A program made the translations under genes and the position numbers. A stretch of 64,000 nucleotides of DNA from Paractinoplanes atraurantiacus (GTDB taxonomy: Bacteria > Actinomycetota > Actinomycetes > Mycobacteriales > Micromonosporaceae). Positions 22,199 to 30,807 of this stretch are shown piece by piece. Positions within the stretch are counted from its first letter, which is position 1. The number at the start of each line of letters is the position of its first letter. The stretch lies in the NCBI RefSeq assembly GCF_900215205.1, contig NZ_OBDY01000012.1, positions 204,869 through 268,868 on the forward strand. Reading direction: 5' to 3'. The notes under the pieces were generated by a model that was given only the letters and a program-made list of their open reading frames with translations, had not been told where the DNA came from and did not search any database.

Positions 22199-23209
22199 GT
22201 GACCACCGCGGACCGTGTCCCACTTTCCGTCCTCGACCTGGCCACGGTGCGTGAGGGGCATTCCAGCGCGGATGCCCTGCGCGGCACGGTCGAGATCGCG
22301 CAGACCGCCGACCAGTTGGGCTACGCCCGCTTCTGGGTAGCAGAGCACCACAACATGCCGGCCGTCGCGTCCACCTCACCGCCGGTCCTGATCGGTGCGA
22401 TAGCCGCACAAACCACAACGATCCGTGTCGGATCGGGTGGCGTCATGCTGCCGAACCACATGCCGTTCGTGGTCGCCGAGCAGTTCGCCATCCTCGAGGC
22501 GCTCTACCCGGGGCGCGTCGACCTCGGCATCGGCCGCGCCCCCGGCACCGACCAGGCCACGGCGGCCGCGCTGCGCGGCGTCTCGCCCTACCTGACCGTC
22601 GAGCAGTTCCCCGAGCATCTCCAGACCGTGCTGTCCCTGCTCGGCGACGACCGCATCGAGCCGTCATCCCTGCGGGCGACACCGGTGGCCGAGACCTACC
22701 CCGAGGTGTGGATGCTGGGCTCCTCCACGTACGGGGCTCAGGTCGCGGCCGCCCTCGGCCTGCCCTTCTGTTACGCATATCACTTCGCGATGAGCTCCGA
22801 TGTGGACAAAGCGCTGCACCTCTACCGGGCCGGGTTCAAGCCGTCGCCGCGCTACCCCGAGCCGTGGGCCATGGTCAGCGCCTCGGTGATCGCCGCCGAG
22901 ACGACCGAGGAGGCGCAGTGGCTGGCCGGCCCCAGCCGGATCATGGCGCTGAGCCTGCGCACCGGGCGCCTCGGCCCGATCGTCTCGCCCGAGACGGCGG
23001 CGTCGGTCGAGCTCAGCGACCTCGACCGGAGCATGCTCGAGTCGCTGCCGGGCACGCAATACGCGGGCACCGCCGAGGAGGTCGTGGCCGCCCTCGACGA
23101 GCTGGTCGAGCGCACCGGGGCGCAGGAGCTGATGCTGGCCGGCACGGTCTACGACCCGGCCACGCGGCAGGACTCCCTGGCCCGGATAGCAAAGGCGTGG
23201 GGCCTGTAA
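22199..23209 (+). CDS. LLM-class flavin-dependent oxidoreductase
   Basis: The product is 336 aa from GTG 22199. It has a luciferase-like TIM barrel: VPLSVLDLATVREG at the start, YARFWVAEHHNMPAVASTSP, and GSGGVMLPNHMPFVVAEQF, the pattern of the MsnO8-like subgroup. It uses FMNH2 (or F420) with oxygen; the substrate is unknown. No cofactor partner gene is adjacent. It stands alone between the acyltransferase and GNAT genes. Confidence 0.92.
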   Translation: MTTADRVPLSVLDLATVREGHSSADALRGTVEIAQTADQLGYARFWVAEHHNMPAVASTSPPVLIGAIAAQTTTIRVGSGGVMLPNHMPFVVAEQFAILEALYPGRVDLGIGRAPGTDQATAAALRGVSPYLTVEQFPEHLQTVLSLLGDDRIEPSSLRATPVAETYPEVWMLGSSTYGAQVAAALGLPFCYAYHFAMSSDVDKALHLYRAGFKPSPRYPEPWAMVSASVIAAETTEEAQWLAGPSRIMALSLRTGRLGPIVSPETAASVELSDLDRSMLESLPGTQYAGTAEEVVAALDELVERTGAQELMLAGTVYDPATRQDSLARIAKAWGL

Positions 23210-23249
23210 TTAGGGTGCGCGCCGGGCGGCCACTGACGAGGATCGCTGC

Positions 23250-24083
23250 ATGAGCTGGCGGCTGACCCACGACATCGACGAGTTCGCCGCGGCCGCGGGA
23301 GACTTCCTCGCTTCGCGGCCGGTCCGGCACACCGTCTTTCTCACGGTGATCGACGCCTTGCGGCGCCGGGGGCTCCGGGCGTTCGGGCCGTCGGATCCGA
23401 TCTTCGGTTTCTGGCGTACGGCGTCAGGCACCGTCGACGGGGCGCTCCTGCGAACACCGCCGCACCCGATGATGATGAGCGTGCTGCCGCCCGAGGCCGC
23501 GGCGGCCGCCGCTACGGACGTACCACCAACTCCGCAAGTGAATCTCCTGGCCGAGTCCGAGGAGATCTTCGCTGCCGCCTGGCGGCGGCGCACCGGAAAA
23601 GCGCCGTCGGCCCGTCGCCGCACGCGTCTCTACCGGCTGGAGGCCCTCGCCGACCCGTCGCCGCCCGGCCGGGCCCGCCTCGCCACCGCCGGCGACCGTG
23701 ACCTGCTGGTGGAGTGGCAGAAGGCGTTCTACGCCGAGATCGGCGAGGAGGGCTTCGGCGACATCGGCGCGGTGATGGACGACCGGATCGGGTACGGCGG
23801 CGTGCTGCTCTGGGAGGACGGCGACGGCCCGGTCTCGATGGCCATCCGCTCCCGCCCCGACTCCGGCATGGCCCGCGTGCAGATCGTGTACACGCCGCCG
23901 GCTTCCCGCGGTCACGGCTACGCGGCCGGCGTCACCGTGGCCGCCACCCGATCGGCCCTGGCCCTCGATGTCGGCGAAGTGGTGCTCAACACCGACCTGG
24001 CCAACCCGACCAGCAACCGGCTCTACCAGCGGCTGGGCTACCGTCCCGTGGAAGATCGAGTGATCCTGGAGTTGGCGGCATGA
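23250..24083 (+). CDS. GNAT-family N-acetyltransferase
   Basis: The product is 277 aa. The C-terminal GNAT fold (about 140-275) has the acetyl-CoA loop PASRGHGYAAGVT and the end motif NPTSNRLYQRLGYRPV. The N-terminal half is a non-catalytic extension found in this subgroup. The acceptor is not known. It overlaps the MOSC gene by ATGA, so the two are coupled. Confidence 0.9.
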   Translation: MSWRLTHDIDEFAAAAGDFLASRPVRHTVFLTVIDALRRRGLRAFGPSDPIFGFWRTASGTVDGALLRTPPHPMMMSVLPPEAAAAAATDVPPTPQVNLLAESEEIFAAAWRRRTGKAPSARRRTRLYRLEALADPSPPGRARLATAGDRDLLVEWQKAFYAEIGEEGFGDIGAVMDDRIGYGGVLLWEDGDGPVSMAIRSRPDSGMARVQIVYTPPASRGHGYAAGVTVAATRSALALDVGEVVLNTDLANPTSNRLYQRLGYRPVEDRVILELAA

Positions 24084-24745
24084 CAGACGGCAAGGTCCTT
24101 TCGGTGAGCGTCGGCGCAATGCGCCCGAACCCGGCGAAAAAGGTCGGAAAGACCGGCATCTACAAGGAGCCGGTCGCTCACCCCGTCGACGTGCGCGCCC
24201 CCGGCCCCAAGCGGACCGGCCTGCACAGCGGCGTCGTGGGCGACGAGATCGGCGACACGAAGCACCACGGAGGCGACGACCAGGCCGTGTACGCGTACTC
24301 CCGTGAGGACTACGACTGGTGGGAGGCCGAGCTGGGCCGCACCCTGCCCGACGGCATGTTCGGCGAAAATCTGACCACGGAGGGCCTGGACCTCCTGGCC
24401 ACCCAGATCGGCGAGGTGTGGCGGATCGGCGACACGCTGGAGCTCTCACCGACCTTCGGCCGCATCCCGTGCGCCACGTTCCAGGCGAAGATGGGAGAGC
24501 AGAAGTGGCTGAAGCGCTTCGCCCGCGAAAACCGAACCGGCACGTACCTGCGAGTGGTCACCCCCGGCCAGGTCCGCGCGGGTGACCCGATCGACATCAT
24601 CCACCGCCCCACCCGCGGCATGACGGTCACCGAGGCCTTCGCCATCTACATGTTCGACCCGGCCTCCCTCCCCCGCCTCCTGGAGGCCGACGGCATGTCC
24701 GAGCATTTGCGAGCCGAGGTGGAGGAACGAATCGCCCGCCTGTGA
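24080..24745 (+). CDS. MOSC-domain protein (YiiM-like)
   Basis: The product is 221 aa from ATG 24080. MOSC-domain features are GIYKEPV, LHSGVVGDEIGDTKHHGGDD, MFGENLTTEGLDL and CATFQAKM with the conserved Cys. Family members use molybdenum cofactor to reduce N-hydroxylated compounds or transfer sulfur. The start sits in the GNAT stop, and its own stop overlaps the next frame (24742). Confidence 0.9.
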   Translation: MTDGKVLSVSVGAMRPNPAKKVGKTGIYKEPVAHPVDVRAPGPKRTGLHSGVVGDEIGDTKHHGGDDQAVYAYSREDYDWWEAELGRTLPDGMFGENLTTEGLDLLATQIGEVWRIGDTLELSPTFGRIPCATFQAKMGEQKWLKRFARENRTGTYLRVVTPGQVRAGDPIDIIHRPTRGMTVTEAFAIYMFDPASLPRLLEADGMSEHLRAEVEERIARL

Positions 24746-25093
24746 CCTCGCACGCACGAGCCGTTCGCGTCGACCAGGCCCTGCCGCCCGGGAGGCTCGG
24801 CTGCGATCTGCATGCGGAGACCCTCACGCTGTGGACGGTGCAGTCGGCCGCCGCATGGGAGACGCTGACCCGCGAAGGCACGATCAGCGGCCGCGAGGAC
24901 CTCATCTACCCGTACTTCCTGCGCGCCTACACCTGGCTCCGCGCCGCGGCCACCCGCCGCGGTGCTCATTACCGCCCGCATCCCCCGAGAGCAACTGCTG
25001 CTGTCGGAGTTCGCCGAGTGGCGTTCCGTTCTCAACAACGGCCTGGTCTGGCCACCGTCCCCGAACTGCAGCGGGACGACATCATCGACGTAG
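24742..25093 (+). pseudogene. Decayed DUF3841-type gene
   Basis: The start (LTLWTVQSAAAWETLTREGT, then YPYFLRAYTWLRAAATRRG) is the N-terminus of DUF3841 proteins. The family's later block (LITARIPREQLLLSEFAEWR, then SVLNNG) appears in a different frame from ~24960 to a TAG at 25091-25093, and the stretch normally between them is largely missing. An open 134-aa frame to 25146 exists but its second half is not family-like. So this is a deletion plus frameshift, most likely inactive. Confidence 0.7.
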
Positions 25094-25131
25094 TCGTTGC
25101 CAGTGATCGACCCAACCGGCGCAGACCAGCC

Positions 25132-25453
25132 TTAGGTAGCCGGTGAGGTGCGCAGTTGCTGGTGGAGCTGGCCGGCCAGGTTGACGACGACGGAGAAGGG
25201 GAACACCTGGATCTCGTCGGCGGCGAAGCTGCCGGTGATGATGGGGGGCGGCGCGTAGGCGTACACCTCGTCGTCGCTCAGGCTCAGGCCCCGCCGGTGG
25301 AACGCGGCCATCGCCAGTGCGCCCTGCAGGAACTCGTCTTGGCCGTCTTCTGTTTCCAGGGTGGCGATCAGTTCGGCGCGGCTGGGCCAGCCAGGACCAG
25401 GATTCCAGCGCGACGGCGTATTGATCGTCACTGAACTGCTTGGTGAGCTCCAT
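25132..25453 (-). pseudogene. Frameshifted immunity-type protein (Tdi1/DUF1851-like)
   Basis: A good start, MELTKQFSDDQYAVALESWS (ATG 25453), continues only if the frame changes near 25388, into SRAELIATLETEDGQDEFLQ, then LSDDEVYAYAPPPIITGSFA, and finally FPFSVVVNLAGQLHQQL. The middle and end resemble the Tdi1/DUF1851 domain found in type VI immunity and related proteins. Either a one-base indel has occurred or the start lies in the other frame at 25461. Confidence 0.6.
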
Positions 25454-25465
25454 ACGAGCATCTGA

Positions 25466-26734
25466 TCACGCCGGCTCGGTGGCCAGGGCCTGGCGGAGGC
25501 GGTCGGTGGCGCGGCGGTCGGCCTGGGCGATGGAGCCGTGTGGGATGGCGGCGACCAAGGCCGCGACCATGAGGACCACCGCGGCGAAGACGAACGCCCA
25601 CGGAAGGCCGCCGGGGCGGTCGACGATGGCGCCGGCCACGGCGCCGCCGGCTGCGCTGCCCGTCACCGAGACGGTGACGATCCAGGTGTAGGCCTCGTTC
25701 AGCATCGATGGTGGGGCCAGGCGGCCCACCAGGTTGCTCTCCACCGTCAAGGCCGGGGCGATTGTCGCGCCGCCCAGCACCAGGGCCGCACCCAGCCAGA
25801 GTGGGCTCGGCATGAAGGCCAGGATCAGGAAGCTCAAGGAGACGCTGCCCAGCAGCCAGGCGAACTGGCGCGGGAGGGGCATCGCGGGGCGGCGGGTGCC
25901 GAACCAGATGCCGCCGATGGCGCTGCCCACGCCCCAGATGCCCAGCAGGACGCCGCCCAGGCCGTCCCCGCCGCCGTGGTGGGTGGCGTAGGCGGGGACG
26001 ATGACGCCGGCCGCGCCGAAGGCCATGCCGAGGGCGACCACGCACAGGAGCAGGGCCGGGAAGCCGGAGACCTTCAGCGGGCCCAGGCCGCGGGCGGCGT
26101 CGATCTCCTCGTGGCGGTGCCAGCCGCGCATCACGGGCAGACGGGCGATCACCAAGGTGCCGAGCAGGGTGGCGCCGGCGGCGCCGAGCAGGGCCGTGGC
26201 GGGATTGCTGGTGATCACGACCAGGGCGGCCACGAGCATCGGGCCGAGGACGAAGACCAGCTCGAACAGGGAGGTCTCGGCGGCCATGGCGGCGCCGCGC
26301 AGGTGGTGGTTGCCGCCGCCGATCTCGGTCATGTCGGTCCAGGCCCGCCGGATGGCCGCGGTCAGCGGCGGGTACGTGGCGCCGGCCACCGCCGACGCCA
26401 CGAAGATCCAGGGCAGGGCGGACTCGCCGGAGCGGCTGACCAGGACCAGGGCGACAAGAGCCAGAGGGTGCAGGACCGCGGTGGCGAACAGGATCGGGGA
26501 CGGGCCGATGCGATCGGCCAGACGGCCGGCGATCGGGCTCACGGCGGCGCCGGCCAGGGCGTACACACCGCCGGCCAGACCCGCCGCGGCGTAGCGGCCG
26601 GTCTCCTGCTGGACGAGAAGCAGCAGGGCCAGCGGGGTCATGCCGATGCCTAGCCGGGCAAGAATCCCCACGCTGAGTAGGACCCGTCCGCCCGGCAGGT
26701 GCCAAACGCCCAGGTACTGACGCAACGCGGTCAC
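25466..26734 (-). CDS. MFS transporter
   Basis: The product is 422 aa from GTG 26734 with twelve predicted membrane helices. The loop 2-3 motif, AGRLADRIGPSPI, is the classic MFS signature (GxLADRxGRR-like). Substrate not identifiable; sequence style is that of drug-efflux-like carriers of the actinobacterial 'MFS_1' group. No regulator is adjacent. Confidence 0.9.
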   Translation of the reverse strand: MTALRQYLGVWHLPGGRVLLSVGILARLGIGMTPLALLLLVQQETGRYAAAGLAGGVYALAGAAVSPIAGRLADRIGPSPILFATAVLHPLALVALVLVSRSGESALPWIFVASAVAGATYPPLTAAIRRAWTDMTEIGGGNHHLRGAAMAAETSLFELVFVLGPMLVAALVVITSNPATALLGAAGATLLGTLVIARLPVMRGWHRHEEIDAARGLGPLKVSGFPALLLCVVALGMAFGAAGVIVPAYATHHGGGDGLGGVLLGIWGVGSAIGGIWFGTRRPAMPLPRQFAWLLGSVSLSFLILAFMPSPLWLGAALVLGGATIAPALTVESNLVGRLAPPSMLNEAYTWIVTVSVTGSAAGGAVAGAIVDRPGGLPWAFVFAAVVLMVAALVAAIPHGSIAQADRRATDRLRQALATEPA

Positions 26735-26851
26735 TTCTTCGCTCCTTCGAAAGGTCCCACCAAGTAACGACCGATACGGTCCACGACCCTAACGCCGGGG
26801 CCGGGCGTGACACATCCGAAATCCCGGCGCCGGTGTCCGGAAACACAGCGG

Positions 26852-26879
26852 AGGGCCGCCCGCTTACGCGGACGGCCCT
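26852..26879 (-). terminator. Hairpin downstream of htpX
   Basis: AGGGCCG-C-CCGC and GCGG-A-CGGCCCT pair (11 bp with one mismatch) around a 4-nt loop. It sits 15 nt past the htpX stop. Confidence 0.6.
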
Positions 26880-26893
26880 GGCGGACTGACGGG

Positions 26894-27763
26894 TCAGCGG
26901 TACTGGATGGCACCGGCCTGCTGGCGCAGGCGCGCGACGCGCTGCTCCATGGGCGGGTGGGTGGAGAAGAGCGAGGCGATGCCGCCGCCCTTGAGAGGGT
27001 TGGCGATCATCAGGTGCGCGGCGCTGGTGAGCCGGTTGTCGGCCGGCAGGGGCAGGCGCTGCGCCCCGTACTGAATCTTCTCGAGAGCACTGGCCAGAGC
27101 CAGCGGGTCACCGGTCAGCGCGGCGCCGTCGGCATCCGCCTGGTACTCCCGGTTGCGGCTGATCGCCAGCTGGATGATCGTCGCCGCCATCGGGCCGAGG
27201 ATCAGCATCGCCAGCAGCGCGGCCGGGTTGGGGCTGTCGTCGTCGTCCGAACCGCCCAGCGGCAGGAAGATCGCCAGCTGCGCGATGCTCGTGATGATGC
27301 CGGCCAGCGCGGCCGCCACACTCGAGATCAGGATGTCCCGGTTGTAGACGTGGGAGAGCTCGTGGCCGATGACGGCCCGCAGCTCACGCCGGTCGAGCAA
27401 CTGGGTGATGCCGGTGGTCACGGCGACGGCGGCGTGCTGGGGGTTACGGCCGGTCGCGAACGCGTTCGGCTGCATCGTCGGTGAGACGTAGAGCCGCGGC
27501 ATGGGCTGACCGGCGGTGGTCGCCAGCTCGCGGACGATCTGGTGGAGGGCCGGGAACTCGGCTTCGCTGACCGGCTGCGCGCGCATCGCCCGCAGGGCCA
27601 GCTTGTCGGAGAAGAAATACGAGCCGGCGTTCAGGGCCAGCGAGATGAACACCGCGAACACCAGGCCGCCGCTGCCGCCGAGCCAGTAGCCCGCGCCCAG
27701 GATGAGGGCGGTGAGCAGACCCAGCAGAGCGGCCGTCTTGAGGCCGTTGTGATGGCTGTGCAC
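26894..27763 (-). CDS. htpX: HtpX membrane zinc metalloprotease
   Basis: The product is 289 aa from GTG 27763 (GGAG 6 nt upstream); a longer frame from 27814 lacks such a site. Two N-terminal membrane helices (about 9-28 and 33-50) precede the zinc motif HELSH (134-138), then two further helices and the third ligand region NREYQADADGAAL. HtpX degrades misfolded membrane proteins with FtsH. Confidence 0.94.
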   Translation of the reverse strand: MHSHHNGLKTAALLGLLTALILGAGYWLGGSGGLVFAVFISLALNAGSYFFSDKLALRAMRAQPVSEAEFPALHQIVRELATTAGQPMPRLYVSPTMQPNAFATGRNPQHAAVAVTTGITQLLDRRELRAVIGHELSHVYNRDILISSVAAALAGIITSIAQLAIFLPLGGSDDDDSPNPAALLAMLILGPMAATIIQLAISRNREYQADADGAALTGDPLALASALEKIQYGAQRLPLPADNRLTSAAHLMIANPLKGGGIASLFSTHPPMEQRVARLRQQAGAIQYR

Positions 27764-27850
27764 AGATACTCCTTCGGGATGCGGATCCGGTAGGACCCGC
27801 ATCCCATGGAACATCGCCCACCAGAGAATTCATCCGTCACGGACTGTGAG

Positions 27851-29311
27851 TTAGCTGAGCGCGTCGAAGAGCAACTGCGGGGCGAAGCCGAGGGCCACGG
27901 CCACCAGCGAGGCGGCGGCCAGGACGAAGCCGACGGCGCGGGAGACCGGCAGGCGCGGGTGTGTGGCCGCCTCGAGCAGAGCCGGATCGACGACCGAAAT
28001 GCCCGGCGCCTCGGGCTTCGTGTAGAGCAGTGCCGACACCCGTACGTAGTAGGCCAGACCGATCACCGCGTTGAGCGCCACCACCCCGGCCAGCCACCCG
28101 TGCCCGTTGTCGATCAGGGCGTCCACCACGGTGACCTTGGCGAACAGCCCGGCCAGGCCCGGCGGCAGACCGGCCAGGCCGGCGAAGGCCAGCACCAGCG
28201 CCGCCCCCAGCCACGGCGAGCGCCTTCCCGCCCCTCGGTAGGCGAGCAGCGATCCGCCGTCCGCGCCCGGCGGCCGCAACGCCACCACCACGCCGAAGGC
28301 GATCAGCTCCAGGACCACGAAGAAGACGGAGTACGCGGCCGCGGCCGCCACCCCGGCGCCGCCCAGCGCCAGCGCGGCCAGGATGTAGCCGGCCTGGGCG
28401 ATCGACGACCACGCCAGCAGGCGGACCATCCGGGTCTGCCGGAGGGCGACGAGGTTACCCACCGTCATCGTCAGCACGGCCAGGACGCCGGTGAGCGCGG
28501 CCGCGTCGACCCGGGCGACGATCGCCGCGAGGGCCAGCACACCGCCCAGTTTCGAGGCCGTCGACAGGTAGGCGGCGACCGGCAGCGGCGCGCCCTCGTA
28601 CGTCGCCGGGGCCCAGGCGTGCAGGGGCACGGCCGCCACCTTGAAGGCCAGGCCGATGACCAGCAGCGCGACTCCGGCGTTGGCCACCGGAGCGAACGGG
28701 CCGACGCCGTCGACGAGGCGGTCGAGGTGCAGGGCGCCGGTGGCCGCGTAGTTGAGGGCCGCGCCGAGCAGGGCGATCGCCGTCGAGATGACGCTGATCA
28801 GGAAGAAGGTGACCGAGGCGGAGGCGGAGGCCGTGCTGACCTTCTCGCCGGGCACGAAGCGGCGCAGGCCGACGAGAAGGTAGAGCGGCAGGGTCAGCGT
28901 CTCCACGCCGACGATCAGGGTGATGAGGTCGCCGGCGTAGCCGACCACGACGCCGCCGGTCATCGAGCAGGCGAGCAGGAAGCAGAACTCCCCCGCCGGG
29001 GCGGTGCCGAGGCGTAGTGACGGCACGGAGAGTCCGAGCACGCCGACGGTCAGGCCGGCGAAGACGACGGCGGCCACCATGGCCAGCGGGCTCGGCACCC
29101 ACGAGCACGAGGACGCGGCGCAGAACGTGCCCACCCGGGAACCGCCGACGACGATCGCGCCGGCCGCGGTGGCGATGCCGCCGGAGGTCAGGGCGCCGAA
29201 GATCGCGGCTCGGGAGGCGAAGAGCAGGTCGGCCAGGAGTACGAGGACCGCGGTGCCCGCCGCGGCGTAGAGCGGCAGCAGCGAGACGTGGTCGACTGTC
29301 TGCGCCGTCAT
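27851..29311 (-). CDS. nuoN: NADH-quinone oxidoreductase subunit N
   Basis: The product is 486 aa with about 14 membrane helices, an antiporter-like proton-pumping subunit of complex I. The conserved lysine/glutamate helices are recognisable (VGVETLTLPLYLLVGL, LAFKVAAVPLHAWAPATYEG). Last gene of the partial nuo cluster; its ATG overlaps the nuoM stop (ATGA). Confidence 0.93.
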   Translation of the reverse strand: MTAQTVDHVSLLPLYAAAGTAVLVLLADLLFASRAAIFGALTSGGIATAAGAIVVGGSRVGTFCAASSCSWVPSPLAMVAAVVFAGLTVGVLGLSVPSLRLGTAPAGEFCFLLACSMTGGVVVGYAGDLITLIVGVETLTLPLYLLVGLRRFVPGEKVSTASASASVTFFLISVISTAIALLGAALNYAATGALHLDRLVDGVGPFAPVANAGVALLVIGLAFKVAAVPLHAWAPATYEGAPLPVAAYLSTASKLGGVLALAAIVARVDAAALTGVLAVLTMTVGNLVALRQTRMVRLLAWSSIAQAGYILAALALGGAGVAAAAAYSVFFVVLELIAFGVVVALRPPGADGGSLLAYRGAGRRSPWLGAALVLAFAGLAGLPPGLAGLFAKVTVVDALIDNGHGWLAGVVALNAVIGLAYYVRVSALLYTKPEAPGISVVDPALLEAATHPRLPVSRAVGFVLAAASLVAVALGFAPQLLFDALS

Positions 29312-30807
29312 GGCAGGGCCTCCGTCAGGGCTCGCACGGGTGCGCTGGTCGCGATCAGCACCAGGGCCGGCGCGAGGCCCACGGCCAAGGTCAGCGCGGC
29401 CAGCGGCGACCAGGCCAGCCATTCGACCGTCGTGACGCCCGGCAAGAGGTGGCCGTTGGCGCCCGGTGCGAGGGCGGTCGAAGCAACGGTGGCCGGGACA
29501 CGAGCGGGACCGTGGGTCACTCGGCGGAGAAGGCGGAGGAAGTACGCCGCGGTGAGCGCCCCGCCGATCGCCGCGAGCACGGCCAGCGTCGTCCACAGCC
29601 CGCCGCCGCGCTGGACGGCGGCCACGACGGCGAAGGCCTCGCCCCAGAAGCCGGCCAGCCCCGGCAGCCCGAGGGAGGCGATCGCGGCGAAGCCGAGCAC
29701 GCCGGCCAGCCGGGGCGCCGTCTCGCGCAGGCCGCCGAGCTCGGACAGCTCGCCGGTGTGCGCCCGGTCCTTGATCGCTCCGGCCAGGAAGAACAGCAGG
29801 CCGGTGATGAGGCCGTGCGCGACGTTGCCGAGCAGCGCCGCCTGCAGGCCGGTCTCGCTCAGGGTGGCGATGCCGAGCAGCACGAACCCCATGTGCCCGA
29901 CGCTGGAGTAGGCGATCAGCCGCTTCAGCTCGGTCTGCCGCAGACAGATCAGCGATCCGGCCAGGATCGCGGCCACGGCCAGGATGCCCAGCACCGGCGC
30001 CGCCTTCTCGGCGCCGAGCGGGGCCACGCCGACACCGACCCGGACCAGGCCGTAGGTGCCCATCTTGAGCAGCACCCCGGCCAGGATCACCGAGCCGACC
30101 GTCGGGGCCTGGGTGTGCGCGTCGGGCAGCCAGGTGTGCAGCGGCCACAGCGGCGCCTTCACCGCGAACGCGATGGCCAGCAGGGTGAACGCCGCGTACT
30201 GGGTGGTGCGGTCGAGCCCGGCGCCACCGGCGAGCTCGGCCAGGTCGCCGGTGCCGGCCGACACCGCGACGGTGACGACGCCGAGCAGCAGGAACACCGA
30301 GCCGAAGAGCGTGTAGAGCACGAACTTGCGGGCCGCCCGGCGCCGGTCCTCGCCGCCCCAGCCGGCGATCACGGCGTACATCGGAAGCAGCACGACCTCG
30401 AAGAACAGGAAGAACAAGATGAGGTCGAACGACAGGAAGGTGCCGGCTATGCCGGCTTCGAGGACCAACAGCAGGGCGGTCAGGGCACGGCCGGAGCTTT
30501 TCTGGAGGTACGCCGTGCAGAGCACCGTGAGAAGGCCGGTCAACGCGACGAGCGGATAGGAGACGCCGTCCACGCCGAGGTGGAAGTCGAGGTTGAGCGC
30601 CGAGACCCAGGAGACGTCCACCTCGGTCCAGAGGCCGCCGTCGGCCGAGGACCGCGCGAACGGCAGCAGGATGATCGGCAGGAGCGTGACCGCGGCGAAG
30701 CCGGTACCGACGAGGCGGGCCGTGCGGTCTTTCAGCAGCGCGACGACGGCCGCGCCCAGGGCGGGCAGCGCGACGACGGCGACCAGCGCGACTTGGTAGA
30801 TCGTCAT
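29308..30807 (-). CDS. nuoM: NADH-quinone oxidoreductase subunit M
   Basis: The product is 499 aa. Key family stretches are FLFFEVVLLPMYAVIAGWGG, then AVKAPLWPLHTWLPDAHTQAPTV (in family terms, the broken helix 7-8 region), and ELKRLIAYSSVGHMGFV. It pumps protons within the membrane arm. It is coupled on both sides by ATGA overlaps with nuoL and nuoN. Confidence 0.95.
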   Translation of the reverse strand: MTIYQVALVAVVALPALGAAVVALLKDRTARLVGTGFAAVTLLPIILLPFARSSADGGLWTEVDVSWVSALNLDFHLGVDGVSYPLVALTGLLTVLCTAYLQKSSGRALTALLLVLEAGIAGTFLSFDLILFFLFFEVVLLPMYAVIAGWGGEDRRRAARKFVLYTLFGSVFLLLGVVTVAVSAGTGDLAELAGGAGLDRTTQYAAFTLLAIAFAVKAPLWPLHTWLPDAHTQAPTVGSVILAGVLLKMGTYGLVRVGVGVAPLGAEKAAPVLGILAVAAILAGSLICLRQTELKRLIAYSSVGHMGFVLLGIATLSETGLQAALLGNVAHGLITGLLFFLAGAIKDRAHTGELSELGGLRETAPRLAGVLGFAAIASLGLPGLAGFWGEAFAVVAAVQRGGGLWTTLAVLAAIGGALTAAYFLRLLRRVTHGPARVPATVASTALAPGANGHLLPGVTTVEWLAWSPLAALTLAVGLAPALVLIATSAPVRALTEALP

